A stretch of DNA of 64,000 nucleotides from an uncultured Sphingomonas sp. (GCF_913062585.1 NZ_CAJXWX010000002.1:124001-188000), one strand, 5' to 3'. Shown: positions 46,361-60,404, counted from the first letter of the stretch. Program-made: numbers and translations. Notes: generated from the letters alone by a model not told the origin.

Positions 46361-46463
46361 AGGGTCGACTCGGTCATTCGGGGCATATCTCCAACGGCGC
46401 TGTCGTCGCGCGCGGGGGAAAGCCCCGTTTCGGCCGGCACACCCTGACCGGTCGAAGGACGAC

Positions 46464-46625
46464 TGCGACGGGCAGGTCTCCTGGCTCGCGGGTCGGGGCC
46501 AGTTCGCCGCCTTCTCGGGGGTTTCCCCAATGGCGTCGTGGCGAACGGCTCGCCGCTTACAGTTGCAGGGGCAGCCGGGGCGTTCCACCCCATTCCCTTT
46601 TGATCCCCGAAGGGAACCTGTCGCG
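46464..46625 (-). promoter_or_regulatory. Cobalamin riboswitch 3 (DUF1636-cobT-cobC-cobS)
   Basis: On the minus strand: B12 box AGCCAGGAGACCTGCC at 46486-46471, the CCCTGCAACTGTAAGCGGCGA core around 46570-46550, and P1 stem 46620-46624 with 46465-46469. It ends about 100 bp before the DUF1636 start. Confidence 0.93.
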
Positions 46626-46688
46626 GGATGGGCGATAGGCGCGGGGAGGGCGGGAGGCAACACCGCTATGCCCTTCCACCTCCCGCCG

Positions 46689-46782
46689 TCCGCCCCGGCG
46701 GAGGCCGGGGCCCAGTTGCCGTGACGTTCGTGGCGCGCCTCATGGGACGGCGAAACTGGACCCCGGCCTCCGCCGGGGTGGG
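46689..46782. repeat. Long inverted repeat downstream of the DPP4-like gene (R7)
   Basis: Arms of about 23 bp (CCCCGGCGGAGGCCGGGG... with ...CCCCGGCCTCCGCCGGGG) around 46692-46714 and 46756-46779, near-perfect, with a 40-bp spacer. It lies between riboswitch 3 and the end of the peptidase gene. The sequence type differs from R1 and R2. Confidence 0.75.
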
Positions 46783-46803
46783 CAAATATTGTTGAGGGAA
46801 GCG

Positions 46804-52284
<5,481 letters not shown>

Positions 52285-52323
52285 CACATGCGCGTTCCGG
52301 GGGCGATCGAAAGGCAGATATTC

Positions 52324-52755
52324 ATGATCCATCGCCGTGGCACACGGCCTTCCGCGCCCTTTGCCGGGGCTCGACCCACCCGGTCATGGGGGTTCGATCA
52401 CATGGCCATGTCCGCCTCCGCCCTGTGCCTGGTCCATTGCCTGCTGTTGCCGGTCGCGATCGCCTTTCTGCCGGCACTGGCCGCGTGGACGGATAGCGGC
52501 GAGGTCTTTCATCTGGTGATGCTCGCCATCGCGCTGCCGCTCAGCGGGGGCACGTTGCTGCTGGGGTGGCGACGCCATGGTTCCATCGGCCCGCTTGTCC
52601 TGGGCGTGCCGGGGTTGGCGCTGCTGATGCTGGGGCTGGCGTTCGAGGGGCGCGTCCTTGGCACCGCGCTGACCGTCGCGGGCGGCGTGGCCCTGGCCAT
52701 CGCCCATGTCTGCAACCTGCGGGCGACCAATTTGGCACGGCTGGCGGCCCGCTGA
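52324..52755 (+). CDS. MerC domain-containing membrane protein
   Basis: About 143 residues with four hydrophobic segments. The first TM carries SALCLVHCLLLPVAIAFLP, the MerC pattern with paired Cys and His. MerC proteins move mercuric ion across the inner membrane, but this genomic context has no mer genes, so substrate is open. The start is uncertain: ATG 52324 (AAAGG upstream), 52288 or 52402 are possible. The gene is divergent from the beta-galactosidase. Confidence 0.82.
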   Translation: MIHRRGTRPSAPFAGARPTRSWGFDHMAMSASALCLVHCLLLPVAIAFLPALAAWTDSGEVFHLVMLAIALPLSGGTLLLGWRRHGSIGPLVLGVPGLALLMLGLAFEGRVLGTALTVAGGVALAIAHVCNLRATNLARLAAR

Positions 52756-52848
52756 ATCTGCCATTTTCCTACGCCCGCCCTTGACCGGGACAGGCGGTTT
52801 CGCGCAGGCGCGGACCGAACATATCCCAAAAAACGGGCGGAGACAGAA

Positions 52849-53748
52849 ATGAGCGGGGCAGAGGATCGCATCGTCGCGGGTGTCGAGCTGGGCGGTACGA
52901 AATCGATTGTATTGATCGGGCGCGGGCGGGACATCCTTGTGTCCGAGCGCCTGCCGACCACGACCCCGGCGGTGACGCTTGCCGCGCTCCGCCAGCGCCT
53001 GGCCGAATGGCGCGATCAATATCAGCCCGAGGCGCTGGGCATCGGCAGCTTCGGTCCGATCGCGCTGGACAAGAGCGGCATGGACTATGGCCATATGCTC
53101 GCCACCCCCAAGCCCGGCTGGGCGGGCGCGGACGTGGTCGGTGCGCTGGGCGAGGGCTTTGGCGAGCGCGTGGCGATCCATACCGACGTGACCGGCGCCG
53201 CGCTGGCCGAGGGGCAGTGGGGCGCGGCGCGGGGCTTGGCCGACCATGTCTATGTGACCGTCGGCACCGGCGTCGGCATGGGCATCATCGTCAATGGCCA
53301 GCCCATTTCGGGCCGGATGCACCCCGAGGCGGGCCATGTCCGCGTCCGCCGCGTCGCGGGCGACACGTTCGCGGGCGCCTGTCCCTTCCATGGCGACTGT
53401 CTGGAAGGGCTGGTCGCCGGTCCCGCCATCGCCGCCCGCACCGGTCGCCCCGCGCAGGAGCTGGCCCAGGACGATCCCGCCTGGGCGTTCGTCGCGGACG
53501 CGCTGGCGGAGAGCTTTGCCGGACTGTTCCTGACGCTCGCCTGCGGTCGTATCGTGATCGGCGGCGGCGTGGGCGTCGGCCAGCCCCAGCTGCTCGAGAT
53601 GATCCGCGCCGGTGTCGTCGAGAAGCTGTCGGGGTATCTTCCCTTCGTTACGACCGCCGATGTCGCCAACCGCATCGTCCATGCGCAACTGGGCGACCAG
53701 GCCGGGCCGCTCGGTACGCTGGCGCTGGCGCGGACCGTGCTGGACTGA
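52849..53748 (+). CDS. ROK-family sugar kinase (fructokinase-like)
   Basis: Cytoplasmic sugar kinase of 299 residues. VAGVELGGTKSIVLIG is the N-terminal phosphate-binding motif, IGSFGPIALD and VYVTVGTGVGMGIIVNG follow, then the ROK zinc motif HPEAGHVRVRR...CPFHGDCLEGLVAGP with His and three Cys, and IVIGGGVGVGQP near the end. The overall pattern resembles bacterial ROK fructokinases more than glucokinases. Start ATG 52849 fits the fold. It may work with the neighbouring beta-galactosidase in sugar use, but that is inference. Confidence 0.88.
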   Translation: MSGAEDRIVAGVELGGTKSIVLIGRGRDILVSERLPTTTPAVTLAALRQRLAEWRDQYQPEALGIGSFGPIALDKSGMDYGHMLATPKPGWAGADVVGALGEGFGERVAIHTDVTGAALAEGQWGAARGLADHVYVTVGTGVGMGIIVNGQPISGRMHPEAGHVRVRRVAGDTFAGACPFHGDCLEGLVAGPAIAARTGRPAQELAQDDPAWAFVADALAESFAGLFLTLACGRIVIGGGVGVGQPQLLEMIRAGVVEKLSGYLPFVTTADVANRIVHAQLGDQAGPLGTLALARTVLD

Positions 53749-53756
53749 GGATATAG

Positions 53757-53881
53757 TCCTCCCCGGCACGGGGCGGTGGCAGGGCGAAGCGCTGACGGGG
53801 GCTTCCACACGGGGGCGTCCCTTGCGGCGCGCCCCCTCCACCCCCGCTTCGCGGCGGTCCCCCTCCCCGTGCCGGGGAGGA
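53757..53881. repeat. Palindromic intergenic repeat (R8)
   Basis: Outer 17-bp inverted repeat TCCTCCCCGGCACGGGG (53757-53773) with its complement at 53865-53881, and inner GC-rich arms. It is a diverged form of R1/R2 and lies between the ROK kinase and the endolysin gene. Confidence 0.8.
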
Positions 53882-53947
53882 GCGAGAAAATCCTGTCCTA
53901 CAGCGAACCGATATGGTTCGTATTCTCCCGTGAAGGGGGAGAGCGAC

Positions 53948-54502
53948 ATGGTGCAGGACATGACGGGAGTCGACGCGCTGATCGCGCAGGTGATCGCGCG
54001 CGAGGGGGATTATAGCGACCATCCCGCCGATCGCGGCGGTGCCACGCGGTTCGGGATCAGCGAGGCGGTGGCGCGGGCGGACGGCTATGCCGGGCCGATG
54101 CGCCGCCTGCCGCTGGCCCGCGCCGAATCGATCTATCGCCGCCTTTATTGGACTTCACCCGGTCTCGACCAGGTGGCGAAGCGCGCACCCCGTCTGGCCG
54201 GAGAGCTGTTCGACACCGGCGTGAATATGGGGACGGGCGTGGCGGCGGGTTTTCTGCAGCGCGCGCTCAATGCGCTCAATCGCGGCGCACACGACTATCC
54301 CGACCTGACGGCGGACGGGCGGATCGGTCCGGCGACGCTGGCCGCGCTCGACGCCTTTCTGCGCCATCGCGGTCCCGCGGGCGAGGTCGTGTTGCTCAAG
54401 GCGGTCGAGGCGCTCCAGGGCGAACGGTACCTCGAACTGGCCGAGCGGCGACCCGCCAATGAGGCGTTCCTCTATGGCTGGCTGGCGGACCGGCTGTCAT
54501 GA
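53948..54502 (+). CDS. GH108-type endolysin
   Basis: A 184-residue peptidoglycan hydrolase. Residues 12-38 give VIAREGDYSDHPADRGGATRFGIS, the GH108 (DUF847) motif with the catalytic Glu of EG-Y/D; the C-terminal half has FLQRALNALNR and DGRIGPATLAALDAF, the predicted peptidoglycan-binding domain. There is no signal peptide, so export needs a holin; the next gene encodes one and overlaps by 4 bp. GGGGGAG precedes ATG 53948. Such endolysin/holin pairs release gene transfer agents in Rhodobacter and also occur in prophages. Confidence 0.88.
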   Translation: MVQDMTGVDALIAQVIAREGDYSDHPADRGGATRFGISEAVARADGYAGPMRRLPLARAESIYRRLYWTSPGLDQVAKRAPRLAGELFDTGVNMGTGVAAGFLQRALNALNRGAHDYPDLTADGRIGPATLAALDAFLRHRGPAGEVVLLKAVEALQGERYLELAERRPANEAFLYGWLADRLS

Positions 54503-54744
54503 GCGGGGAGAGCGATGTCTGGACCCGGCGAGCGCGGCCGAGCTTCCTCTATGTCATGTACGCGCTGCTGCTCTGGAGCATCCCGATGGGGGTGCTCGCC
54601 GGATGGCGGCCTGCGATGGCGGCGGCGATGATCCGCGGCATGGGCAGCTATCTGGCCGCGATTCCGGAGCCGCTCTACGCGCTCTTCGGCACCGGCTATC
54701 TGGGCTACACCGCCGCGCGCGAATGGGGGAAGCGGCGTCAGTAG
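54499..54744 (+). CDS. 3TM holin of the gene transfer agent type, short form
   Basis: An 81-residue membrane protein with RARPSFLYVMYALLLWSIPMG, a second helix and IPEPLYALFGTGYLGYTAAREWG, the C-terminal pattern of the GTA holin family (PF11351 type). From memory, homologues usually carry about 50 more N-terminal residues, missing here: the protein starts just before the conserved part, with its ATG inside the endolysin stop (ATGA). It would permeabilise the inner membrane for the endolysin. Confidence 0.82.
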   Translation: MSGESDVWTRRARPSFLYVMYALLLWSIPMGVLAGWRPAMAAAMIRGMGSYLAAIPEPLYALFGTGYLGYTAAREWGKRRQ

Positions 54745-55982
54745 AAGCGCGTGAGGGTCAGCTTGCGGTCCTGCCCGTCGCAGGTGCGCAGCGTCACGAC
54801 CGTGCCGGGTTTGCCGATCGTCCAGCGCGCGATCGGGCTGTCGACATAGTCGCGGGGGATGGGCTGCCCGTCGATCGCGCAGATCGTGTCGCCTTCGTGC
54901 CAGCCGCTCGCTTCCGCCGGGCCGCCGCGCATGACGTGCAGGATGCGCAGCCGGTCACTCGCCACGCCCAGCAGCAGCCCGGCGGTCGAGCGTTGTGCGG
55001 GCGAATCGGCATGGGGGCCAGGCTTCAGGATCATCCGCCCCGCGCCGGGATCGAGCAGCACGCGATAGCGTTGCAGGAAGCCTGACCCGATCCGACCCGC
55101 CGCGCCGACCGATTCGCTGAAGCCCTGGGGCGGCTCGATCCGTACCTCCACCTCATGCGCGGTCAGCGTCCCCAGCCGGACGGTGGGCGCGATCGCTAGG
55201 TCGCTGACCGTGGCCCCCGCCAGGCCGAAGCCGATCGCGCTGGTCGTGGGCAGCCCGGTCAACCGCGCCGCACGCCACCCGGCCTGCGTTACGGTCAGCG
55301 CCGACCCGTCGCCGGTATCGACGATGATCGGCGACAGCCGCGCCGCACCCAGCCCGACGGCGCTTTCATAGACCCGCCGCTCGGCCGAAACCGTCAGCGG
55401 CGCGGTCGCCCCGGTAAACGGCATCCGGCCCGACGGGATCAGCCGGAAGCGCTTGGCCGCATAGTCGATGTCGAGCGCATGGGGGGCCAGCAGGTCGCGA
55501 CCGACCAGCAGGTCGACCGCCGTCGTCTCCCCCGTCGCCAGCGCAGGCAACGGGGCGACGACCACGCCGCCGCCCTTGCGCGTCAGGCCACCCAGGCTGA
55601 GGGTGCGGGTCGGCATCCACCCGATCGCGACCGCCCCGCCGATCGCGCTCGCTTCGCCGCCGGGGCGCACCTTCGCCTTGCTGGCCAGGGGAGAGCTTTT
55701 CGACAACAGGCTGAAGCTCACGCCGGTGTCGAGGATCGCGGTGACGCTGCGCCCGTCGACGGTCATGGTAAAGCGGATCTGGTTGCCGGGCGTGAGTTGG
55801 AAAGGGATCCAGCGCGCCTCCGCGTCCGGCGCCAGCGTCGCGACGCCGGGATCGCGCGTGGCGGCGGCGATGACGTCCTCCTGCACCGCCGGAGTGGTCT
55901 TTGGCTCCCGTTGTGCCCTGGGCGCGATCATCGCAGCGGTCAGCAACAGGGGGATGGGGAGCAGATAGAGCAGACGACGCAT
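54738..55982 (-). CDS. Two-lobed retropepsin-like aspartic protease with PDZ domain
   Basis: About 414 residues, with an N-terminal signal or anchor (MRRLLYLLPIPLLLTAAMIAP). Two Asp-Thr-Gly motifs are present: TAILDTGVSFSLLS (Asp85) and PIIVDTGDGSALT (Asp222), each with an Ile/Val-rich flap region, so one chain could supply both catalytic aspartates. A PDZ-like segment follows from about residue 320 (GLLLGVASDRLRILHVMRGGPAEASGWHEGDTI). Likely periplasmic. The start is set by the signal peptide. Its last 7 bp overlap the holin gene in convergent orientation. Confidence 0.83.
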   Translation of the reverse strand: MRRLLYLLPIPLLLTAAMIAPRAQREPKTTPAVQEDVIAAATRDPGVATLAPDAEARWIPFQLTPGNQIRFTMTVDGRSVTAILDTGVSFSLLSKSSPLASKAKVRPGGEASAIGGAVAIGWMPTRTLSLGGLTRKGGGVVVAPLPALATGETTAVDLLVGRDLLAPHALDIDYAAKRFRLIPSGRMPFTGATAPLTVSAERRVYESAVGLGAARLSPIIVDTGDGSALTVTQAGWRAARLTGLPTTSAIGFGLAGATVSDLAIAPTVRLGTLTAHEVEVRIEPPQGFSESVGAAGRIGSGFLQRYRVLLDPGAGRMILKPGPHADSPAQRSTAGLLLGVASDRLRILHVMRGGPAEASGWHEGDTICAIDGQPIPRDYVDSPIARWTIGKPGTVVTLRTCDGQDRKLTLTRFY

Positions 55983-56147
55983 CACGCCCCAACGCGTAGC
56001 GGATCGGGAAGCTGCGCGCGAGCCGGTCCCTTTGCGAAGGCGAGGCTGCTCCCGGGCATCGGGGAAATTTACCCATATCAAGGCTAGGATAGATATTAAC
56101 CCGTTTTTGGGATAATAGAAAAATTAGCCCTATATTGGGTGAAAGCC

Positions 56148-56855
56148 ATGGAGTGGATCCAATCTATGCCGTTCCTCGCCGTTCTCATGGGCGATCTTGT
56201 CGATAGCGAGAGGCACGATGATCCGCAGCGCCTCCATGCCGATTTCAACGAGGCCATCGACCGCCAGAACGCCTTGCTCGCCGCCGCGATCGCATCGCCG
56301 CTGACGGTCACATTGGGGGACGAATTCCAGGGGCTGCTACAGTCGCTGGTCGCTGCGGCGCGGGCGGCGCGAGAGATCCGGTTCGATCTGATGCGGCGGG
56401 CGGTCGATTGCCGGTTCGTGATCGGCCTGGTCGACCTCAAGACCGCCCTGAATCAGGAACGTGCCTGGAACATGATGGGGCCGGGCTTTGCGGCGGCGCG
56501 CGAACGGCTCGGCGAGAAGCGATCGGGGAACCGCTATCGCTTCTCCGTGCCCCAGGATGCGCTGCTCGAAACTCTGCTGGAAGCCATCGGCGCCAGTCTG
56601 ACCGCCATCGAGCGCAACTGGTCGCAGGCCCAGCGCGACGTCGTCATCGCTCTTCTGGAGGGGGCCTCGATCGCGGAGGTGGCCCGGGCGCGCGATGTCG
56701 GCATTCCCAATGTCTATAAAGTGCGCAGCGCCGGCGATTATGATCTGTACACGACCGAATGGAATGCGGTTCAACAGGCGCTGGGAGCACTCGATCATCG
56801 CTACGGACTGCCGGGAGCAGACACTTGGTCCACATATTCCTTTACACCGGCATAG
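56148..56855 (+). CDS. SatD-family protein
   Basis: A 235-residue protein with FLAVLMGDLVDSERHDDP at the N-terminus and VTLGDEFQGLLQS, the pattern of SatD, whose N-terminal fold resembles a nucleotidyl cyclase. The C-terminal part has a helix-turn-helix-like stretch ALLEGASIAEVARARDVGIPNVYKV. SatD was first noticed in a streptococcal acid-tolerance locus; its biochemical function is unclear. The start may be GTG 56139, ATG 56148 or ATG 56166. The region before it (56083-56140) is AT-rich and probably holds the promoter. The next gene overlaps its end. Confidence 0.8.
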   Translation: MEWIQSMPFLAVLMGDLVDSERHDDPQRLHADFNEAIDRQNALLAAAIASPLTVTLGDEFQGLLQSLVAAARAAREIRFDLMRRAVDCRFVIGLVDLKTALNQERAWNMMGPGFAAARERLGEKRSGNRYRFSVPQDALLETLLEAIGASLTAIERNWSQAQRDVVIALLEGASIAEVARARDVGIPNVYKVRSAGDYDLYTTEWNAVQQALGALDHRYGLPGADTWSTYSFTPA

Positions 56856-57241
56856 CGGTGTTCGCGCTGATCTGGGTCGGCAACGGCCTCTGCCGCGGGA
56901 TTTTCAGCCTGGCGGGTCTGAAGGATTCGATCGCCCATCTGCCGGCGCCGGTGCATAGTGCGGGGCGCTGGATCGGGGCGTTCGAACGACTGATCCTGGC
57001 CGTGGGGATCATCGTGCACAGCTGGGAAATCCTGGCCGCAGTCATTGCGCTCAAGACGGTCGCGCGCTTCAAGGACATGGATGACCGCGCCTTTGCCGAA
57101 TATTTCCTCGTCGGTTCGCTGTTCAGCATCTTCTGGACGATGATCGTGACCAGCGCCTGGCTGGCCTATGACCACCAGGTCGGCGGCGACGTCCGAAAGC
57201 ACGCCGAACAATGGATGGGTATCGCGGCCGGGAAGGACTGA
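56825..57241 (+). CDS. Small membrane protein coupled to SatD-like gene
   Basis: A 138-residue protein with four hydrophobic stretches (VHIFLYTGIAVFALIWVG, ERLILAVGIIVHSWEILAAVIAL, EYFLVGSLFSIFWTMIVTSAWLAY among them). The frame overlaps the SatD gene; TTG 56825 has GGGAG at good spacing and gives a 31-bp overlap, while ATG 56759 would overlap 97 bp and add a non-hydrophobic leader. No family recognised. SatD genes are often followed by a membrane protein gene, which fits. Confidence 0.68.
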   Translation: MVHIFLYTGIAVFALIWVGNGLCRGIFSLAGLKDSIAHLPAPVHSAGRWIGAFERLILAVGIIVHSWEILAAVIALKTVARFKDMDDRAFAEYFLVGSLFSIFWTMIVTSAWLAYDHQVGGDVRKHAEQWMGIAAGKD

Positions 57242-57244
57242 TCC

Positions 57245-58765
57245 TTACAGACACGCCTCCAGCAGCGCCTTGTCGAACCCGAACTGCTTGGCCTTGTCCA
57301 GCGTATAGGGGCGCAGGCCCGCCGAGCGGTATTCGCCGATGATCTTCCCGTCCGTGCCCTCGTCCTGATATTCGAAGCTGAACAGCTCCTGGGTGACGAT
57401 CACCGGGCCTTCCATGCCGATCACCTCGGTGATGTTGGTCACGCGGCGGCTGCCGTCGCGCAGGCGCTTGACCTGGATGACCATGTCGACCGAGTCGGCG
57501 ATCTGGCGGCTGATCGCGTCCTTGGGGACCTTGATGTCGGACATCATCACCATATTCTCCATGCGGGCCAGCGCCTCGCGTGGGGAATTGGAGTGGAGCG
57601 TGCACATCGAGCCGTCATGGCCGGTGTTCATCGCCGCCAGCATGTCGAAACATTCGGCGCCGCGAATTTCGCCCAGGATGATCCGGTCGGGCCGCATACG
57701 CAGCGCATTGCGCACGAGGTCGCGGATGCTGATCTCGCCCTGGCCCTCGAGGTTGGCGGGGCGGGTTTCCAGCGGCAGCCAGTGTGGCTGTTGCAGGCGG
57801 AGTTCGGCCGCGTCTTCGATGGTCAGCACGCGCTCGCCCGGGTCGATCATCTTGGACAGGGCGTTCAGCATCGTCGTCTTGCCCGAGCCGGTGCCGCCCG
57901 AAATCACGACGTTGAACCGGCACGCGCCCGCGATCTTCAGGAGGGTCGCCATGTCATTGCTCATCGACCCGCCCGCCGCCATCATGTCGAGCGTGATCGG
58001 TTTCGCCGAGAATTTGCGGATCGAGATGGCGGTGCCGCGAAGCGACAGCGGCGGCACGATCACGTTGACGCGGCTGCCGTCCTTCAGGCGCGCATCGGCC
58101 AGCGGCGTGGTCTGGTCGACGCGGCGGCCGACCGAATTGACGATGCGCTGCGCGACCTGGAACAGATGCTCCTCGTCGCGGAAGCGGATATTGGCGAGTT
58201 CCAGCTTGCCCTTGCGCTCGACATAGGTCTGCTCGGGGCCATTGATCATGATGTCGGTGATGTCGGCATCGGCGAGCAGCTCCTCGAGCGGGCCCAGGCC
58301 CAGCAGCTCGTCGACCAGCACCTTTTCCAGCGCGAACTGCTCGCGCCGGTTGAGCGTCAGCTTCAGCTCGGCCAGCACTTCGCCGATGATCGGGCGGAAT
58401 TCCTCGGCCAGCTCGTCCTTGCCCAGGGTCGCGGCGGCTTCCGGGTCGACGCGCTCCAGCAGGCGGGGGAGCACCTGTTCCTTGATCCGGTGGATCGACG
58501 CCTCGAATCCCTCGCCACGCGCGGGGGTGGGGTCGGCGGACGCGGCCTGGCGTTCGGCCAAGCGCTGCATCGCATCGGCGGCGGTGCCGGGCGGCGCATT
58601 GGGGGCAAGCGCGCTCAGCGGCGGGAATTGCTGCCCGCCCGTCGGCGGCGACTCGGCTTCGGGGCGTGGTGCCGGGCCCGGGCCGTGCATGGGCCGCGCC
58701 ACGCCGAAGGCCGGGCGCCCACCCGGCGCACTACCCAAACCCTGACGGCGACCGAACGCGCTCAT
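57245..58765 (-). CDS. cpaF: CpaF-family secretion/pilus ATPase
   Basis: VirB11-like hexameric ATPase of about 506 residues, usually driving Flp/Tad pilus assembly. Pro/Gly-rich N-terminus, then PLEELLADADITDIMINGPEQ, VISGGTGSGKTTMLNAL (Walker A), IEDAAELRLQQPHW, RMRPDRIILGEIRGAECFDML (Walker B) and TGHDGSMCTLHSNSPREAL with the His box. No other tad/cpa gene is in the window. Several in-frame ATGs exist (58780, 58771, 58765); 58765 has GGGAAA at proper spacing. It is convergent with the small membrane protein gene (3 bp apart). Confidence 0.93.
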   Translation of the reverse strand: MSAFGRRQGLGSAPGGRPAFGVARPMHGPGPAPRPEAESPPTGGQQFPPLSALAPNAPPGTAADAMQRLAERQAASADPTPARGEGFEASIHRIKEQVLPRLLERVDPEAAATLGKDELAEEFRPIIGEVLAELKLTLNRREQFALEKVLVDELLGLGPLEELLADADITDIMINGPEQTYVERKGKLELANIRFRDEEHLFQVAQRIVNSVGRRVDQTTPLADARLKDGSRVNVIVPPLSLRGTAISIRKFSAKPITLDMMAAGGSMSNDMATLLKIAGACRFNVVISGGTGSGKTTMLNALSKMIDPGERVLTIEDAAELRLQQPHWLPLETRPANLEGQGEISIRDLVRNALRMRPDRIILGEIRGAECFDMLAAMNTGHDGSMCTLHSNSPREALARMENMVMMSDIKVPKDAISRQIADSVDMVIQVKRLRDGSRRVTNITEVIGMEGPVIVTQELFSFEYQDEGTDGKIIGEYRSAGLRPYTLDKAKQFGFDKALLEACL

Positions 58766-58874
58766 GCCCATTTTTCCCATGACATGGCATCGGGCTATAA
58801 ATGGCAAGATTTACCAGATGCCTAACCGATCCCGGTTGCGGGGGGCGGAGCGGCCGGGATATGGCCCGATCCCG

Positions 58875-60404
58875 ATGCTAAGCCGGTTCGTCTCCGTTTG
58901 CCTGTTGTCGGCCCTGCTGATGCTGGTCGGCCTGTGGCCCGTCGCGGCGCGCGCCGACGATATCGCCGCCACCGCGCGCGGCGTGGTGCGGGTCGTGACC
59001 ATCGCGATGGTCGACGATCAGGTCGCCGGATTCGGCCATGGATCGGGCTTTGCCGTCGCGCCCAACCGGATCGTCACCAACGCGCATGTCGTCGAACTGG
59101 CCGAGCGCTATCCCGACAATGTCGTGATCGGGGTCGTGCCCTCGGAAGGCAGCAAATCCTATCAGGGGCGGGTCATCGCCTATGATGCGCGCCGCGACCT
59201 GGCGTTGATCGAGGTGAGCGAGGCCAAGCTGCCCCCCGCCGCGCTGTTCACCGGCCCGGTGACGGAGGGGGACCAGGTGATCGCGCTGGGCTATCCCGGC
59301 AATGTCGACCTGGCGACGGCGCAGTCGGCGGCGGACTATATCCGCCCGCTATCGCCCGTCCGGTCGCAGGGTGTTGCCTCGGGCCGCCGCGCGCTGACGG
59401 GGATCGAGGTGCTGCTCCATACCGCCAGCATCGCGCGCGGCAATTCGGGCGGGCCGCTGCTCGATCCGTGCGGGCGGGTGATCGGGGTCAATTCGGCGCT
59501 GACCCGCGCCGATGACGGCGATTCGACCTTCGGCTTCGCGATCGCCGATACCGAGCTGATGGCGTTCCTGCGCGCCGCCAAGCAGCCTTATACGTCGGTC
59601 GGCGTGCCATGCACCTCGATCGAGGAGCGGCTGCGCGAGGATAGCGCGGCCGATGCCAAGGCGGTCGCCGATGCCGCCGCCGCCAAGCGGGACGAGGCCA
59701 ATGCCGCCGCCTTTCGCCGCGAAGAGGCGCTGAACGCCGCGCGCGCCCAGGCGGAACGGCTGCGCGAGAATGTCATGGCGGTCGCCGCCCTGCTGCTGGT
59801 CGCGGGTGCGCTGGTGATCGGCGGCGCGGGGCTGCTCGAAACGCGCGGGCGCCGGCGTCACGCGGTCATCGCGGTCTCGATCGGCGGCGTCGCGGTCGTC
59901 GCGGCGGTCGTCGTCTTCCTGCTGCGCCCCTCGGCGGAGGTCAGCCTGCCGCGCGAGGTGATGGCGACGACGCCCGGCATGGCCGCGCCGGGAGCGGCGA
60001 TCGGGCCGCTGCTGTGTACGCTTCAGCCCGACCGCAGCCGGATCACCGTGTCCTCGACCGCCGAAACGCGGCTCGACTGGGGTGCCAATGGCTGCGCCGA
60101 TGGCCATGTCCAGTATCTGGAGGGCGAGGGCGGCTGGCAGCGGATCATCGTGCCCGACGAGGAGCCGACGGTGACGGTCGCGCGCTTCGATCCGGTCACG
60201 CGCACCTATACCCAGACGCGCTACATGATGCCCGCCGCGTCGATGGAGGCGATCCGCAAGCTGGAACAGCCGACCACGCCCAAGGGCTGTGTGAAGACCG
60301 ACAAGGCGCTGCAAAATCTGGAAGGCGTACAGGCCCAGATCCGCCAGCAGCTGCCGCCGCTGCCCAATGAGAAGCTCGTCTATAGCTGCCGGTCGGGTCG
60401 CTGA
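58875..60404 (+). CDS. Trypsin-like serine protease with membrane anchor
   Basis: About 509 residues. A signal peptide or anchor (LSRFVSVCLLSALLMLVGL) precedes an S1C-type domain with the triad His71 (IVTNAHVVEL), Asp108 (ARRDLALIEV) and Ser191 (IARGNSGGPLLD). Residues about 245-285 are Ala/Glu/Arg-rich and likely a coiled coil; two TM segments follow (VMAVAALLLVAGALVIGGAGLL and VIAVSIGGVAVVAAVVVFLL), then a Cys-containing C-terminal domain not recognised. There is no PDZ domain, unlike DegP. Start 58875 is set by the signal peptide. Confidence 0.84.
   Translation: MLSRFVSVCLLSALLMLVGLWPVAARADDIAATARGVVRVVTIAMVDDQVAGFGHGSGFAVAPNRIVTNAHVVELAERYPDNVVIGVVPSEGSKSYQGRVIAYDARRDLALIEVSEAKLPPAALFTGPVTEGDQVIALGYPGNVDLATAQSAADYIRPLSPVRSQGVASGRRALTGIEVLLHTASIARGNSGGPLLDPCGRVIGVNSALTRADDGDSTFGFAIADTELMAFLRAAKQPYTSVGVPCTSIEERLREDSAADAKAVADAAAAKRDEANAAAFRREEALNAARAQAERLRENVMAVAALLLVAGALVIGGAGLLETRGRRRHAVIAVSIGGVAVVAAVVVFLLRPSAEVSLPREVMATTPGMAAPGAAIGPLLCTLQPDRSRITVSSTAETRLDWGANGCADGHVQYLEGEGGWQRIIVPDEEPTVTVARFDPVTRTYTQTRYMMPAASMEAIRKLEQPTTPKGCVKTDKALQNLEGVQAQIRQQLPPLPNEKLVYSCRSGR

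Noticed and set aside
53948..54744. Prophage remnant
   Set aside because: Only the endolysin and holin are phage-like; flanking genes are chromosomal and no structural, integrase or regulatory phage genes are seen.
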